Of a stretch of 64,000 bases of DNA, positions 1 to 12,000 are shown one piece after another. The position numbers and the translations under genes are program-made. The stretch is from Toxoplasma gondii ME49 (lineage: Eukaryota; Apicomplexa; Conoidasida; Eucoccidiorida; Sarcocystidae): NCBI RefSeq assembly GCF_000006565.2, contig NC_031476.1, forward strand, positions 317,458-381,457. The letters run 5' to 3'. Under the pieces are notes generated by a model. That model had not been told where the DNA came from. It searched no databases and was given only the letters and a program-made list of their open reading frames with translations. Position 1 is the stretch's first letter. Every line of letters starts with the position of its first letter.

Positions 1-379
1 GTGTACGTCAGCCCACACCCCAAGAAGCGTCCGCACTTGCTCGTGAATCTCTCTTCTCCACACTACCTGTTTCGATGATCGACATATGCAGGCATACGGA
101 CATCTGTCTTTATGCATATGTACATATGTAGATATATATATATATATATATAAATACGTCTATATATATGTATATAGGACATCTCTGGGTGTATATAAGT
201 AGCTATATAGAAGTGAAGGATGTTCCGTGGATGCCTATCCATATGTTTGCGCCGACTGGTTTGTCGCTGGAAACCTATTTCCACGGCATTTGATACAGGG
301 CGGAAGAGGCCTGGAGGACGGGGGCACGACACCGGGGTTGCCACGCGCATGCACCGGGAAGGTAGCTCGTCTTCGAAAA

Positions 380-3300
380 TTAGAAAAACTGCATGCAAAC
401 TGGAGTGTACCAGGAAGGAGGGTAGTCGTGCATGCGCGCTTGAACATGGCGGAGCGCGGCCAGGAGGAGAGACACGTCGTTAACTTTGAGGCGGTGGAAG
501 ATTTCGACGAGCTCTTGAACGGAGAACGGCGAAAATCTTTGGAAAGTTTCTCGACCTTCAGGAAACAGAAGACAGAACAAGCAGGCAAGAGTTCAGAGAT
601 GCACAAGCGAGTAAAGTGCGAGACACGTAAGTATCGTCTGCAATCCGACAGAAAAGTCCCCGTCCTCCCAGAGCATCCCCGTTCGCCTTTTTGTTTACCT
701 CGCCTCTTGCTCTCTTCAGCAGAAACATGTGTGCCACAAAGGTCTATACTCGATATACACGTATGCATGCAGACCGCTGCATGCAGATATCTGAGACCTG
801 ACAATAAATGATCGACATGGCCATCTCCACACATTGGCCTCTGCTCCGAGTGCCCCAGTCTGATGCGCGCCGTGGTCCTGGAAGCAGCGTAGGAGAGATG
901 CCCCGAAGGATATGAGGACAAAGACAAGCAACGAAGAGAAGAAGACAGAGGAGCGGAAGAGGTCTTACTTGAGGAGACAGCGAGGTCTGCACGAAAGGCT
1001 GCTTGCATCTGTATGGAGAGCATTTCCAGATATCCAAAATCTTGGTACTTCAGGTCCGCGCACACCCGGCCTGGCGAGCGGAACACAACACACCAAAACG
1101 CTCAGTTTTGCGACAAAGATGTTCGAAATCGCCTGGACCAGTGCAAATCCAATTCGAGAAAGAACGACCAACGTATGTATGTGTATATGAAGCATGTATG
1201 GAGTTTCTAGCTTCCTGTTCGCGAAGCCGTAGAGAAGGTCCTGTTGCTCCCATAACGCATCCCTGGTTTGGAGGTTTCTGACAAAAGATTCTTCCCTCTC
1301 GGGTGTCTCTTTCTTCTCTCGAATATCGACTCCCTTCGCGCAGTGCATGCGTCGCAGATTGCCAAGACCTCTTCTTTCGTTCTGGAGACGAAGACACACT
1401 CCTCACCAAAAGCAAGCAGGTGATGAAGTGTGGGCAACAGCGGTCCCGAATGCCGTCTCTTGACAGTTTTTTTCTCGGTCGCCTCCAGACAGTCGTCTTC
1501 TGCCTCCGTAATCTCCCGCGCGGCCTTGGTCGTCTCTCTTTGCCTGCTTCCTCCCTGAGGCTCTTTGCTGCTCAGCGTCCGACCCGTTTCATCCTCTTCG
1601 TCGCATGCAGTCAACGGATCCGCCTCCCCTGTCGCTGCTCGTGACAAACGTTGTTGGAGAAGGAGTGACACTCGCGCAAGCAGGCCGTAGTTGTGGACTA
1701 ACGCGCCCGCGTAGCCCTGGAAACGGAAGAGAAGACGCGACAAACGCAAGGCGCATGCAGAGCCTCTCCAGGGTCCGCACACCCCATGCAGCCGCCACAG
1801 CTGGGAGCCGAAGGCAGAGCAGGAAGGGAGAGAGGAACTTGTCCGAGCCAGCTAGCGAGAACAGAGAGAACTTGACGGAAAACGAAACGCTTGGACGTAC
1901 TCATCCGGAAGTGGAGATAGAGAGAAAAGAGACCGAGAAACGTCGACAAACAGAAACAAGCAAAATCAGGCGCCAGCGACAAGAAAGGGAGACAAGGGAA
2001 AGGAATGGTCGAGAAAGAGAGCGCACAAGTGGACAGCGGCAAAAAGTGCAGAGAGGTAGCAGGCAGGTTCCCTGGTCTCTCGAAAAGACATGAGACCTGA
2101 ATGAACGACTACTTTCACTCTTCGCATCTGAAAATCAAAAAACTTTCTTGTCCACACCTGTGTCAGCTTCACTAGCATCGCCGCTGGAAGCTCGGAAAGG
2201 TGGGGACGAAGGGCCTCGTCGATGGCCGCGAAAAGAACTTTGTCTTGAAGGCGCACAGAGCCGAATGCATGCGCCAGAAGACACAACTGAAATGGAAAGT
2301 ACGCCTCCACTTGCGGGATGAGGAACCGGGACAAGTCCTGCAGATCGCCCGTGGCGTTCAGCTTGGCGAGGTACACGCAGACGCGAGGTAGATCTGGATA
2401 CACACAAGAAATCAACATGGGAGCCGATAAATCCGCCGACAGGCTTTGCATGCGTACAGTCGAATTAGTCCGGAACGGAAAAAGGAGACCAAAGTCGCAA
2501 GCATCTTCTCGCACACATGGATCCAACGTACGTACACCGGAAGCCACGACGAAAAACAGGCGAAGACAAGAGAAACCTGGTGATCGGAAACGCCAGTGTG
2601 AATAAGTGCAAAAGCGACGCTTGGAAACATATTTGAAACGCGTCTCTCTGGACAGTCTCGTTGGCAACTTTTTTTTTTAAGTTATTTCCATCTCACGCAG
2701 GTGCACACATGTGCGGCGTCCAACAGGAAGTCAAGTGAACCGGCACATGTGAAAATGAGTCTCCACGAGACTGTATATACATCTATGTAAAGATTTAGAC
2801 AGGCATTGGCGGATAGGGAAAAAGGCATACATGAAATGCTTTGTTTCGGTGTATGCATGCATACGCATACGTCCACAAATGTGGAATACATACACATGCA
2901 TATATAAACACATATATAAATATATATATATTTGTGTGTAGTTGTATGTGTAGTTGTATATCTGTGTAAGCATTTGTGGTGTAGAAGATGCTGCGAGTGA
3001 GTTTGAGGTGCTTACTGATGAAGCGTTTCGCAGTTCTGTAGATGCCACGAGCAATCAAGCGAAAACGAAAGTCTGTGGGGTCGCATCCTCCCACCTCAAC
3101 AAGACGCTGCAGGGCGAGGAGGTAGTGGTACGGTCTCTTGGTTCTGCGGTGTCTGATAGCATCATTCGAAGAGAGACCAACACCGCACGGCTTGAGGATT
3201 CGCAGAAGCAGAAACAAAGACGAAAGGCGCAGGAAACGCTTCTCTTTCCACGAGGAGAAGGAAACGTGAGAGAGCGGAAAAGAACAGGAAGCACCATCTA

Positions 3301-4468
3301 AAAAGAAAACGCAGCAGATACAGAGGAAGGAAGAGCAGCTGCAGTAACGTGACGGACAGGTTACCGCGGAGGCCGAACGCCCGCGGGCGACAGGCCGGCG
3401 CGGGGAGAACAAGGGAGGACAATCGAGAGACACGAGCGGGGACTAGAGCGAGAACTTGCAGATGAAAAAGCGAGAGCGAACCCCAAACGCGAGAGGACGA
3501 CATCTTCCGTTTCCCCGGAGCTCACCTGTAATAAGTCCATACGTCGAGGACTTGCTTGGCGTCCGTTGCATGCGCGATTTTTTTGACGAGATTGACTTTC
3601 CACATTTCACTTCGTTTCTTCGCTGTGAACGTTGGGGTGTAGTTGTACCGCAGGCGCAAAGTATTTTCAATGCCGCGAGGTTTTTGGTAGAATTCCAAGT
3701 AGCGATTGAAATTCCCCTTCCCGATTCGCTTGTGGAAGCGGTAGTAGAAGAAACGCTGAGGGACACAGAAGAGAGGCAGAACCGCGAGGGATGCGCCGCA
3801 CTCAAAGAGCGAAGCAAGAAACCACCGAAGAAAGAGGGAGAAACACAGAAAGTCTCGCACGCAGACAGAAGCACAGACGGTCGGGGAGCGTGCAAGGCCA
3901 TCGAGGTCGAGGGACATCGCGACAAAGATAGACCGCCTTTCTGGAGAGAAGAAATGACACTTTGTGCTCGCGCACAGCTCACCCGGGACTCGCAGAGGGC
4001 AGGCAAGCGCCGACTTTGAGGAAGGGCATTTGAGGGGGCGATCAGCGGGGAGGAGGAACTCCAGGCATATGGAGACATGCGCGGAGACGGAGTAGACCAA
4101 GCGATCCGCGAAGAGGGCCAAGAGGAGAGAGGAGACGCTGACGGAGCGGCGAAGACCGGAGAAGGGCAAGGAACACGGAGGCGAAGAAAGGAAGGCGCTT
4201 CAGAAGGTGCAGAGGAGAGAGAAGACGGAAGACGAGGGCACTCCGGCCGGAGCGAAGAGAAGAAACGAGAGCCCCTTCGTGAGCGTCGGTCTCTGAGAGT
4301 CGAACCCAGAGAAGGTAGAGACACAGTCGCTGCGACTTCAGAAAAGAATCGATGTGGTGCCGCCCTCGACGAGCAGGCGACAGCTTTGCTGGCAGAAGTC
4401 CACGGCGAAAAGACGGAGTCCGCAGACTCGACCCGCGTTGCCAGCGGGGCACAGGAAAAGCCAGACAT
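380..4468 (-). CDS. Heptatricopeptide/RAP-type helical repeat protein, probably mitochondrial (seven exons, 3' end uncertain)
   Basis: Exons on the minus strand: 4468-3983, 3755-3526, 3152-3016, 2393-2158, 1716-1407, 1070-969 and 555-380. Every junction has GT-AG ends and all phases agree, giving 558 residues if the TAA at 382-380 is the true stop. The first ~160 residues are rich in Ser, Arg and Ala with few acids, like an organelle presequence; I chose the ATG at 4468, but an in-frame ATG at 4852 would add 128 residues. From exon 2 on the protein is all-helical, with repeated patterns such as YHYLLALQRLVEV, LCLLAHAFG, ALVHNYGLLARVSLLL and VQELVEIFHRLKVNDVSLLLAALRHV. Such helical pairs are typical of apicomplexan HPR/RAP proteins, which bind organellar RNA or mitochondrial rRNA fragments. 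No RAP domain is visible; it could lie in exons beyond the left edge. The family call is inference from the repeat pattern. It is divergent from the kinase gene at 9044. Confidence 0.72.
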
Positions 4469-7400
4469 TGCAAGACGGCGAAGCGATCTCGGCTGAAACG
4501 GTGAGGAAGCAAGTCGGACAGGCAGAGAGCCATGCTCAGTGGTTGCCTGTGGTTTTTGTGCAGTCGCGGCCAGATGGCTCTCCTCGCCTGCCTCCTGTAC
4601 CTCGCGTTTCTGACCGTTTTTCACTGGTGCATGTTGCGGGTTCGTTCGCGAGAAAGGAGAAAACGCAAAGAAGGGAGAGTCGGCCTGGGACAGCTGCAGA
4701 GGCCGCCTCCTGCGGGGGCAGCCGCCGGCCCTTGGAGCCCCGGGGAGAGAGACGAGTTTCATTGCGGCAGAACAGGCACCTCGAGGAAGCCTTGAGGCCT
4801 CCCTCTGCAAATTCATTTCTGATTCCTCGTCGCCAAAGCTGACCAAGTACACAAGACACGAGGAGACCGGAGAGCGACAGAGAGGATCAACTCAGGTGCT
4901 ACTCGAGGAAACCAGGCGAGGAGTTCTCTGGATTGCCGTGTGAGGTGACGGGGAGCCGTGAAGCAACCAGCGACTCTTTTCGAGCATTGAGGGGTGGCTC
5001 TCTGTTCAGGTTTCCTCCGCTGCCGATGGAGCCTGTGCCCTTTTCTTAGCGAGACACGACCTGCAAATGGTCTTCCACCAGGTTTTTCAGAATTCACCAT
5101 TTGTGCCAGCCGTCGACACATTAAAGGCCCGTCTGGGGCGGACAGTGCGGTGCTTCGTACACCCGCTCATCTCTGTCTGCAAATGCGCATAGACTAATGA
5201 CCCAGATGCTGCGCGAAGGCTACAGACATGGTCATTGAGCGTCGGAAACGGAAGACGACATCGACAGTTCAAACCTGTCTCGAGTGTGCGTGTGCGGGGC
5301 TCCTTTCTTTGTTGCGCATGCGACAGAGAACTAGGATGGACGCACGATGGCGCGGATTTTGACTTGCCAAAACGGAGACGACAAACGGCGGAAGAGGGAT
5401 CCTGAGGACGTGTATGAAAATAAAATTCCCCTCTAAGAAAGGGGAAGTGTGCTTGAGGGGAGGAGGCGGTTTCGAGCAGCATATTCTGTGCAAGATGCGA
5501 GGAACCAGCGAAGCTAAAAAAAACGCATGCACCCTCTTGCCCAGAACTCTACCCCAGACCCGTTGCTGCTGCTGCTGCCGCAAAAGGCCGGTGGAACCCG
5601 CCGCCCTGGTCGACAGCCGGAGACCGACAGCCATGCGCTGGTCAGCACCTGCAAGATCAGCTACTCTGACGGATGGAAGTATGAATGTACGTAGCTTGGC
5701 ATACCGCTTTGTGTAGGCATCAACGGGCGGGGGAGGTTGAGATCCGCACATGTATCTGTGATGCCAGGCCAGACAGGGAGGCGCAAAAAGGCTGGGCGTG
5801 CCACATTACCGTGAAGCTGCAGAACTGGCGAACTGGAGGATGGCTGTTTCTCTTTGCTTTTTGCCATGTGACCAGTCGCATTTGCTCCGCTGTTCTCTGT
5901 CGTGTCTCGCGACGGCACCCGTGTCGTCCGATTCGCTATTGGAACAGAGTTGGTAGTTCGATACCCACCTCCAGCCTATCACGTCACGAGGGAACATCGG
6001 ATTTCCGCTCCTCTGTTGCCCTCCCTAGGACTTTCCCCCTTTCAGTGCTGGGGAAACACAGATGAAATTACGCCAGCCTAGTGGCGTCCTGGAGATTTGG
6101 GAGCATTCATCCAGCTGTCTAGACACTCAAGAGCCCACCACCCCGGTTTGCAAGCGTTGCAGTCTACGCCAGGGACAATGTTCAAACATCACCGACGATG
6201 GAAATCTTCTTCTGTGGGGTGGCTGCTTCTAAATAGGGACAGCGGTGAACGAAGTTGCTTCTTCCAGGGAAGAACGGAGCAAAATCAGCAAAACGTGGAC
6301 GCAAAGACCTGGCACAGCGTCGCCGCACACAGCCGCGTACTGACGAATACAGAACGATCGTGCTTGGAAGCCCTCCAGTAGGGTGACGGCACCGCATAGA
6401 CAGCGGTTGCCACTCGATGCCTTTCTTGAAAGGAAAAGTCATTTCCTTTGTGCTAATCCTGTACTAATACTCGGCGCGTGACTGGGGAGAAAACAACATA
6501 GTGCTTTCTCTAGGGGTAGAAAATCGTTTGTTTCGACGTGAGCCTGGCACACACTACACCACCGCATTACGACAGTGACTGTTTAACGCGTAAGGAGCGA
6601 CTTGTAGTCATGGGGACAGACACGCCTCTCAAGTACGGCGTCTTCTTCAAAGCAAAAATACCGATTTCCTCCTTCCTGCGTCGCAGACGCAAGTCTATCG
6701 TAATCACTATTGGTGATCGATTGAGTCCACGAGGAATGGTCTGTCGGTTACCGGAGTGTCGTGTAACCTCTACTGCCACACGAAGTTTTCCCTATAGCAG
6801 GCCTCGGACGAAGAGCCCTCTGCCCATGACGGCAGTACAAGCAGAGGACAAAACTCATCAGGGAGTGCTGGATATGCTTCAGGCTGCTGGTCTATCTTCC
6901 ACTTCAGCATGGACTGACTGCATGACACCGGCACGATGCCGTGTTGTTGCGACGGTGTTACTGTTCGGGATGTGGACTACACGCTTGTACACGCTAGCGC
7001 ACTCGGATATTTATCTACGCGAAGAGGTGGCGCAGGCTAGTCCTTTGACTCCATGAGGTGCAGTTGTGAAGGCGCCCCAGCACGGATTCCGGCTGTTACT
7101 TCTTCCTGGAGAAGCGTCGGGCGTTAGGTTCGCCGGTTCCGCTTACACGCGGTGTACCCTTGTGGTGGAGTAGCGACTTCCGGCTCCTTGAAAGGCAATT
7201 GCACACAGCCAGCTCCTCACCAAAAGGCAGGCAGCGAGAAGTGAACCACTGCGGGAAACTTGTAGACGCCGTATAAGGCGTGTCTTTCTTTGAAAATTAC
7301 GTGGCGTCCGAGACAGCTCTCGGCGGCGGTACGCCACTCCGATGCCTTGAACAGAGCGGTCCTCCGGACCCTTCATTCTCTGTTCGACACATCTATAGCG

Positions 7401-9043
7401 TAGTCACTGCTCAGCTGCGCGTACAGCGTCGATTGTACGGCTGTAGCTGTCCCGCTGAGTGCCAGACATATTTTTGTCTACTATCCCTTCCCTCGGTGGG
7501 CGGCGGTTCCGTACCGTCAAAAGTTTGACGCTGTGCGCTGGGTTTCAGCGTGTTGTGGAGAAAGCGTGCGTTGGCGTCACAAAAAGAAGATGAATTTTCC
7601 AGGCGTCGCTTCCGCCACGAGCGAGCGCCTGTCTCCCCACGAGGGAACACTGCTGTAGGAGGGTCTGTCTACAAACCGGCTTGGATGGCTGGAAACCAAT
7701 TCGGTACGCACTTTTTCTCGAGGGAGGAGCTGGAAGAAATCAGCCCCCCTCTAAAAAGTTGAACGCGCATCGAGGATCGCTCCTCGTGCGTCCGTTTTCG
7801 CGTTACCTTGGTCAGACTGCCTGGGCAGGAACCCGAGTCCGATATGGAACTTCGGGGCCCGTTCTCTGCGGCTGCTTTTCACGGAGAAATCCAGGGCTTC
7901 TTAGGAAAGCCGCCGACGGTGTCTGGCGTGTTTTTCCCGCGCGTCTTCCCACTCATCTTGCGCAGCTGGCTACTGTATATAGGAGGAAAACGCAGCTCTC
8001 CAGAAAGCAGTGTGCAGTGAACGGGACGCGGCAGCGCGACCTCGCGCGTGGTAGCTTCCCGGCTTGATTCCCGTTGTTCCCTTGTTTTTGTCTCACTGGA
8101 ATGAGTGTCGTTAACGAAGAAGCGTGTGCGTTTTTTCTCAGCGGACTTGCTCGGCAGAGAGGACTGCGTGGCGTTCGCTTTCGTTCCGGGGTTCCTGGCG
8201 GCGTTTTGTTTCTGTGCCTTCGTGTGCACAGGGGTGGGCTGCCGCTCTCGTTGCAGTGGCCATTTCGCTCGCCCGCCGCCTGTCCCGGGTGTTTCTCGAC
8301 GCCAAAAAGCCGCCGGTTTCTGATGTCTTTTCTCGAGCTTCCGTCGTCTCCCGCTTCCGCGACCTTCCTTCTAGGACTTTCTCGCGCGTAACGCGTGTCT
8401 CTCAGCTCCTCCAGCGCCCGTCGTTGCCTTTTCGACTCGCACTCGCCCGCCACGGGAAATGAGATTCCCCCGCATGCGCTCTGCTGAGCACCTCTGCTCG
8501 CCGGCCGTCACAGCTTCGTCTTGGATGGTCTTCTCCTTGCTCGCGCTACCTGCTAACTGCAGGCCCTTTTCAAATGTCCAATCCAGTGTCACTTCCCTTG
8601 TTCACCGATTGTTTTAGAACGCTTCCTGTAGGCGCCTTCGTCGCGGCATGCATCATACCCGCGCGTCGCGTGCCAGTCCGCTTCCTTCCACTGTTCGTCC
8701 CCGACTCCGTGTAGTTTTTCCTCGTGATTCCTGCCTTAGTGTCTCAGTCCTTTCGCCGTCCTCTTGTTCACCCGTTTTCCTTTTTCCCTTTCCGCCCCTC
8801 CAGCCGTCACTGTTGCTGCGAAAAGGCCGTCCTCGCCTACGGGGCACCCTTGGGAGTCGGTCGAGGAATCCCACGGGCCGTCTCTCTCCACAGTTCTCTC
8901 TTCGTCACACTCCCGCTACAAAGTCCGTCAGTTTCTTGCCGTAGTGTTCTCGGCTGCGTCTGTCCCACGACTGGCGTTCCTGGTGAGGAACCCGACGCGG
9001 AGGTGTCGAATCTGCTCGTCGTAGCCGCTCCTGCAGTCGAATC
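4469..9043. other. Divergent upstream region between the helical-repeat gene and IF2K-A
   Basis: About 4.6 kb separates two genes transcribed away from each other, so both promoters and 5' leaders should lie here. It also holds a possible 5' extension of the left gene (to 4852). The middle part (about 5700-7700) is less GC-rich than the flanking exons. The longest open stretch is 172 codons on the plus strand at 6538-7056, with no family resemblance. I see no RNA gene or mobile element. Transcription start sites cannot be placed from the sequence. Confidence 0.6.
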
Positions 9044-12000
9044 ATGGTCCCGTGGAGCCACCTTGGCGACGCTGGCTTTCTCTCCTTTTCCCGCAAATAT
9101 CAAGACGCTTCGGCTCCTTTTCCTCCCCGCTGCGCGACGAAACAGAACCGCGGCTTTCCCCCCCTCGTCTCGCGTGTATCGGTACGTCTGCGTACGCCGC
9201 CTCGACTACAGCTTGCTGCACAGCGCGCGACTAACCTGAGACTCCGCGACGCGGCTTCTCGACCTCAGTTTGGCTTTCGACGGGACGCCTCCTGTATCGT
9301 TTTTTACGGAGAGGCTAAAGGACAGAGCGCGCGGAAAAAATCGAGGCGAACGATTCCCTCGCAAAGATACGCGCAGCCGCAGTGCTGCCGTTGTGGCAGC
9401 AGACGGAAACTCAAATTCAACGGAAGCCAGAAGCCACGGCAGCCGCTTCACAGACCAAGAGTCGCTCTTCGATTTACGTCGCTCTCCCAACGTGTGCGGT
9501 CAGAATCGTCTGCGCGTCTGTTGTCTGCATACACGCGAGCTGGACAGCTCTCTTTTGGAATTTCTTCTCTCACCGCATGCGGCGCTTTTTGTCTTTCTGA
9601 GACACAAATTGAATTTGACTTCGTCCGGCCGCGTCTTCCATTTCGAGTGGAGGGCGGCAGCAGGTCTGCGCATGACACCGGCTTCTCTGCCTTGAGTTCG
9701 CATCTCCTAGAGGAGCCGAGGGACAGGGAGATTTTGTGGGAGAACGCGCGCGTCACTCCCGCCTTACGAGAGTCTCTTTCTGCGCATCTCTCCGCATGCA
9801 GAGCGGCTCTGACTGTCTCGCGGCGACTATTTGGGAGCGGACGACCCGCCAGCAACCCTGGCGACCGGCACCTCAAAAACATCTTCCTCGTGGATTCTCG
9901 GTGGCTTGAGACCGCAGCCGCGACAGAAAGAAGGGAGCAAAGACGATGCATGTCGGGGTGGTGCGAGCGAGTCGGTCCGTCGGGCGCTGACGTCGGCGTC
10001 TCCTCTTGGACACAACACCGAGATTTTGAGGAGAGGCGAGAGAGGCGTGATGAGACGAGGCGCCGCTTGGTGGCCTCTTTGTCGTTTCCCAAATTCTCCT
10101 CCCTCCTTGCAGGCGATGCTCACGCGCGTCCCCTCGACTCCGGAGCCCTGTCGAAACCGAACCTGTTTCTGCAGGCCTTTCCTTTCGACTCCAACGGTCC
10201 TCAGCGCCCTTGCGGGTCGCGAGCATGCTGGACAAGCAGTTTGCCTGGACGAGAGGAAACAGGACGAACGAACTGGTGCCTTTCTGCCGAAGCGTTACGC
10301 GAGTGCGGAGGGCGCGGAGAGAGGCCTCTGTTTGTTTTTAAACGCATGAGCAAGAGGATCCGCGTCCCGGCTCTCGCGATCTCCCCTTCTTTGCTGGCTC
10401 CGCCTTTGGCGGCACTCCTCCCTGCCGCCTCTCCGTTGTTCCCGTTTCCGGCTGAGAGACCGTGCGGGAGTGCAAGCAAGGCCGGTGCGTCGACCATCCC
10501 GCAGACGCGCGTCGCCTCCTCTTCAGTTTTCTCTCTCGACCTTTCTGTCGATGGCACAGCTTCCGCGCCAGTCTGCAAGCATTTTACTCCCGACTGTCTT
10601 TCGTTCTGTTCACTTTCTGCTCGAGCGCCGTCTGCCGTCTGTGTACTCGGCGCTAGGGTGAGATCCGTTGTCCGCCTCTTCGCTGGGGGCACTCGAGCCC
10701 GCGGCGAGCTTTCAGAGACCGGAGAGGGCGCGCCACTGGAGCGCGAGAGCGTTGCGTCTGGCGAGTCGAACTCGCGGCCCAAGATAGAGGAAGTGAGGCA
10801 CAGGCGAATGACGGAGACGCGGAACGACAGGGGAAGGTCCAGACCACAGCCGTTACGACCTGCCGGTGTCATGCCAGCTGTCTGTACACCGTCGTCTGAC
10901 CCCCTGCCGGTTGACGGGGTCCCACGCCTTTCTTCCCGGTTCCACTTCCCCACACACTCGGGTCTTTCGGCGGCGCGATTTGCAAAGGAAACTCGCGACC
11001 TCCACTTCTCTGCCTCTCCGTCACCTCTCGACTCTTCCTCGAGCTCTTCATGCAGTTCGGCGCTGCGGCGCTGGAAGCTGTCGTCTCCAACCCAGTGCAC
11101 CAGAAGCAGCCGCACCGCCGTCCGAGCAGGCACAGGCTGCTTTCTTCTCTGTCTGATCCTTCTGCTGGTGCTCCTCGCGAAGCCGGCTGGCGAACTTCAA
11201 GACCCAGAAATCCGGTGGGAGGGGGGGGAGGAGCCGGCGCCCAGGTGTCGCGTCGGTCCGTACAGGGGCAGTGAAGACAGCGCAGCGACGGAAGGGGAGA
11301 GAAGGCTGCGTTTCGCTTTCGAGGAAAGCGAAGGGGAAGGGAGTCTCGCTGAGACGACTACGGGGCCTCTGATATCGCGCGGTCGGAGACTGGGACCGAG
11401 GGCCGACTGCGCCGTAAGCGTTTTCGAGAGTTCTCCTCTCGCTTCTCGAGATCGGAAGCATGTCTCTGTTCCGCATGCCCGGACTTCATCGTTTCAGGAA
11501 ATCACCGCAATTCACCACACAGCCGTTTCGTCGTCCAGTGCTGCTTCGTCTCGTGGCTTCTCGCATTCCTCAGCTAGAGGCGAGACGTGGAGAGAGACTT
11601 GGCGCCGAGGAGAACACGCACCAGCAACGTTCGCCGACCAGTTTCAGGATTTACGCGAAAACGAATTCAATCTGAAAGTTAAACTGAGCATGGCCCGGAG
11701 CGACGACGCCGGGGCACTTGCCCGACATCGTCGGATGCCTCCAGATCGAGGCGGTTCCCGAGATCGATTTCCTTCTTTCGCCTTGTACAGGGGCGACCGT
11801 CTCTTGCCGTTCTTACGTTGTTCATCTCATTTTCGTCAGTATTCACCCATGCTTGCTTCCTCGCCTTTCGCTTGCGGCCAAGCACGCTCCCGTGTGTCTC
11901 CAAAGCTCCAGTGCAGAGCGAAGGAGGATCATGCGGCGCCCGAGCGCGGGCCGTCTGTTTTCTCCCCGCCTCACCGTTCTCAGCCGCGCCCCATGCAGCC

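Noticed and set aside
5915..5990. tRNA-like 3' half (GTAGTTCGATACCCACCTCCA)
   Set aside because: There is a T-loop-like string, but no matching 5' acceptor strand, D-arm or anticodon stem upstream.
6538..7056. Plus-strand ORF of 172 codons in the divergent upstream region
   Set aside because: No splice context, no family resemblance, and composition like the surrounding non-coding DNA; ORFs of this length occur by chance in GC-rich sequence.
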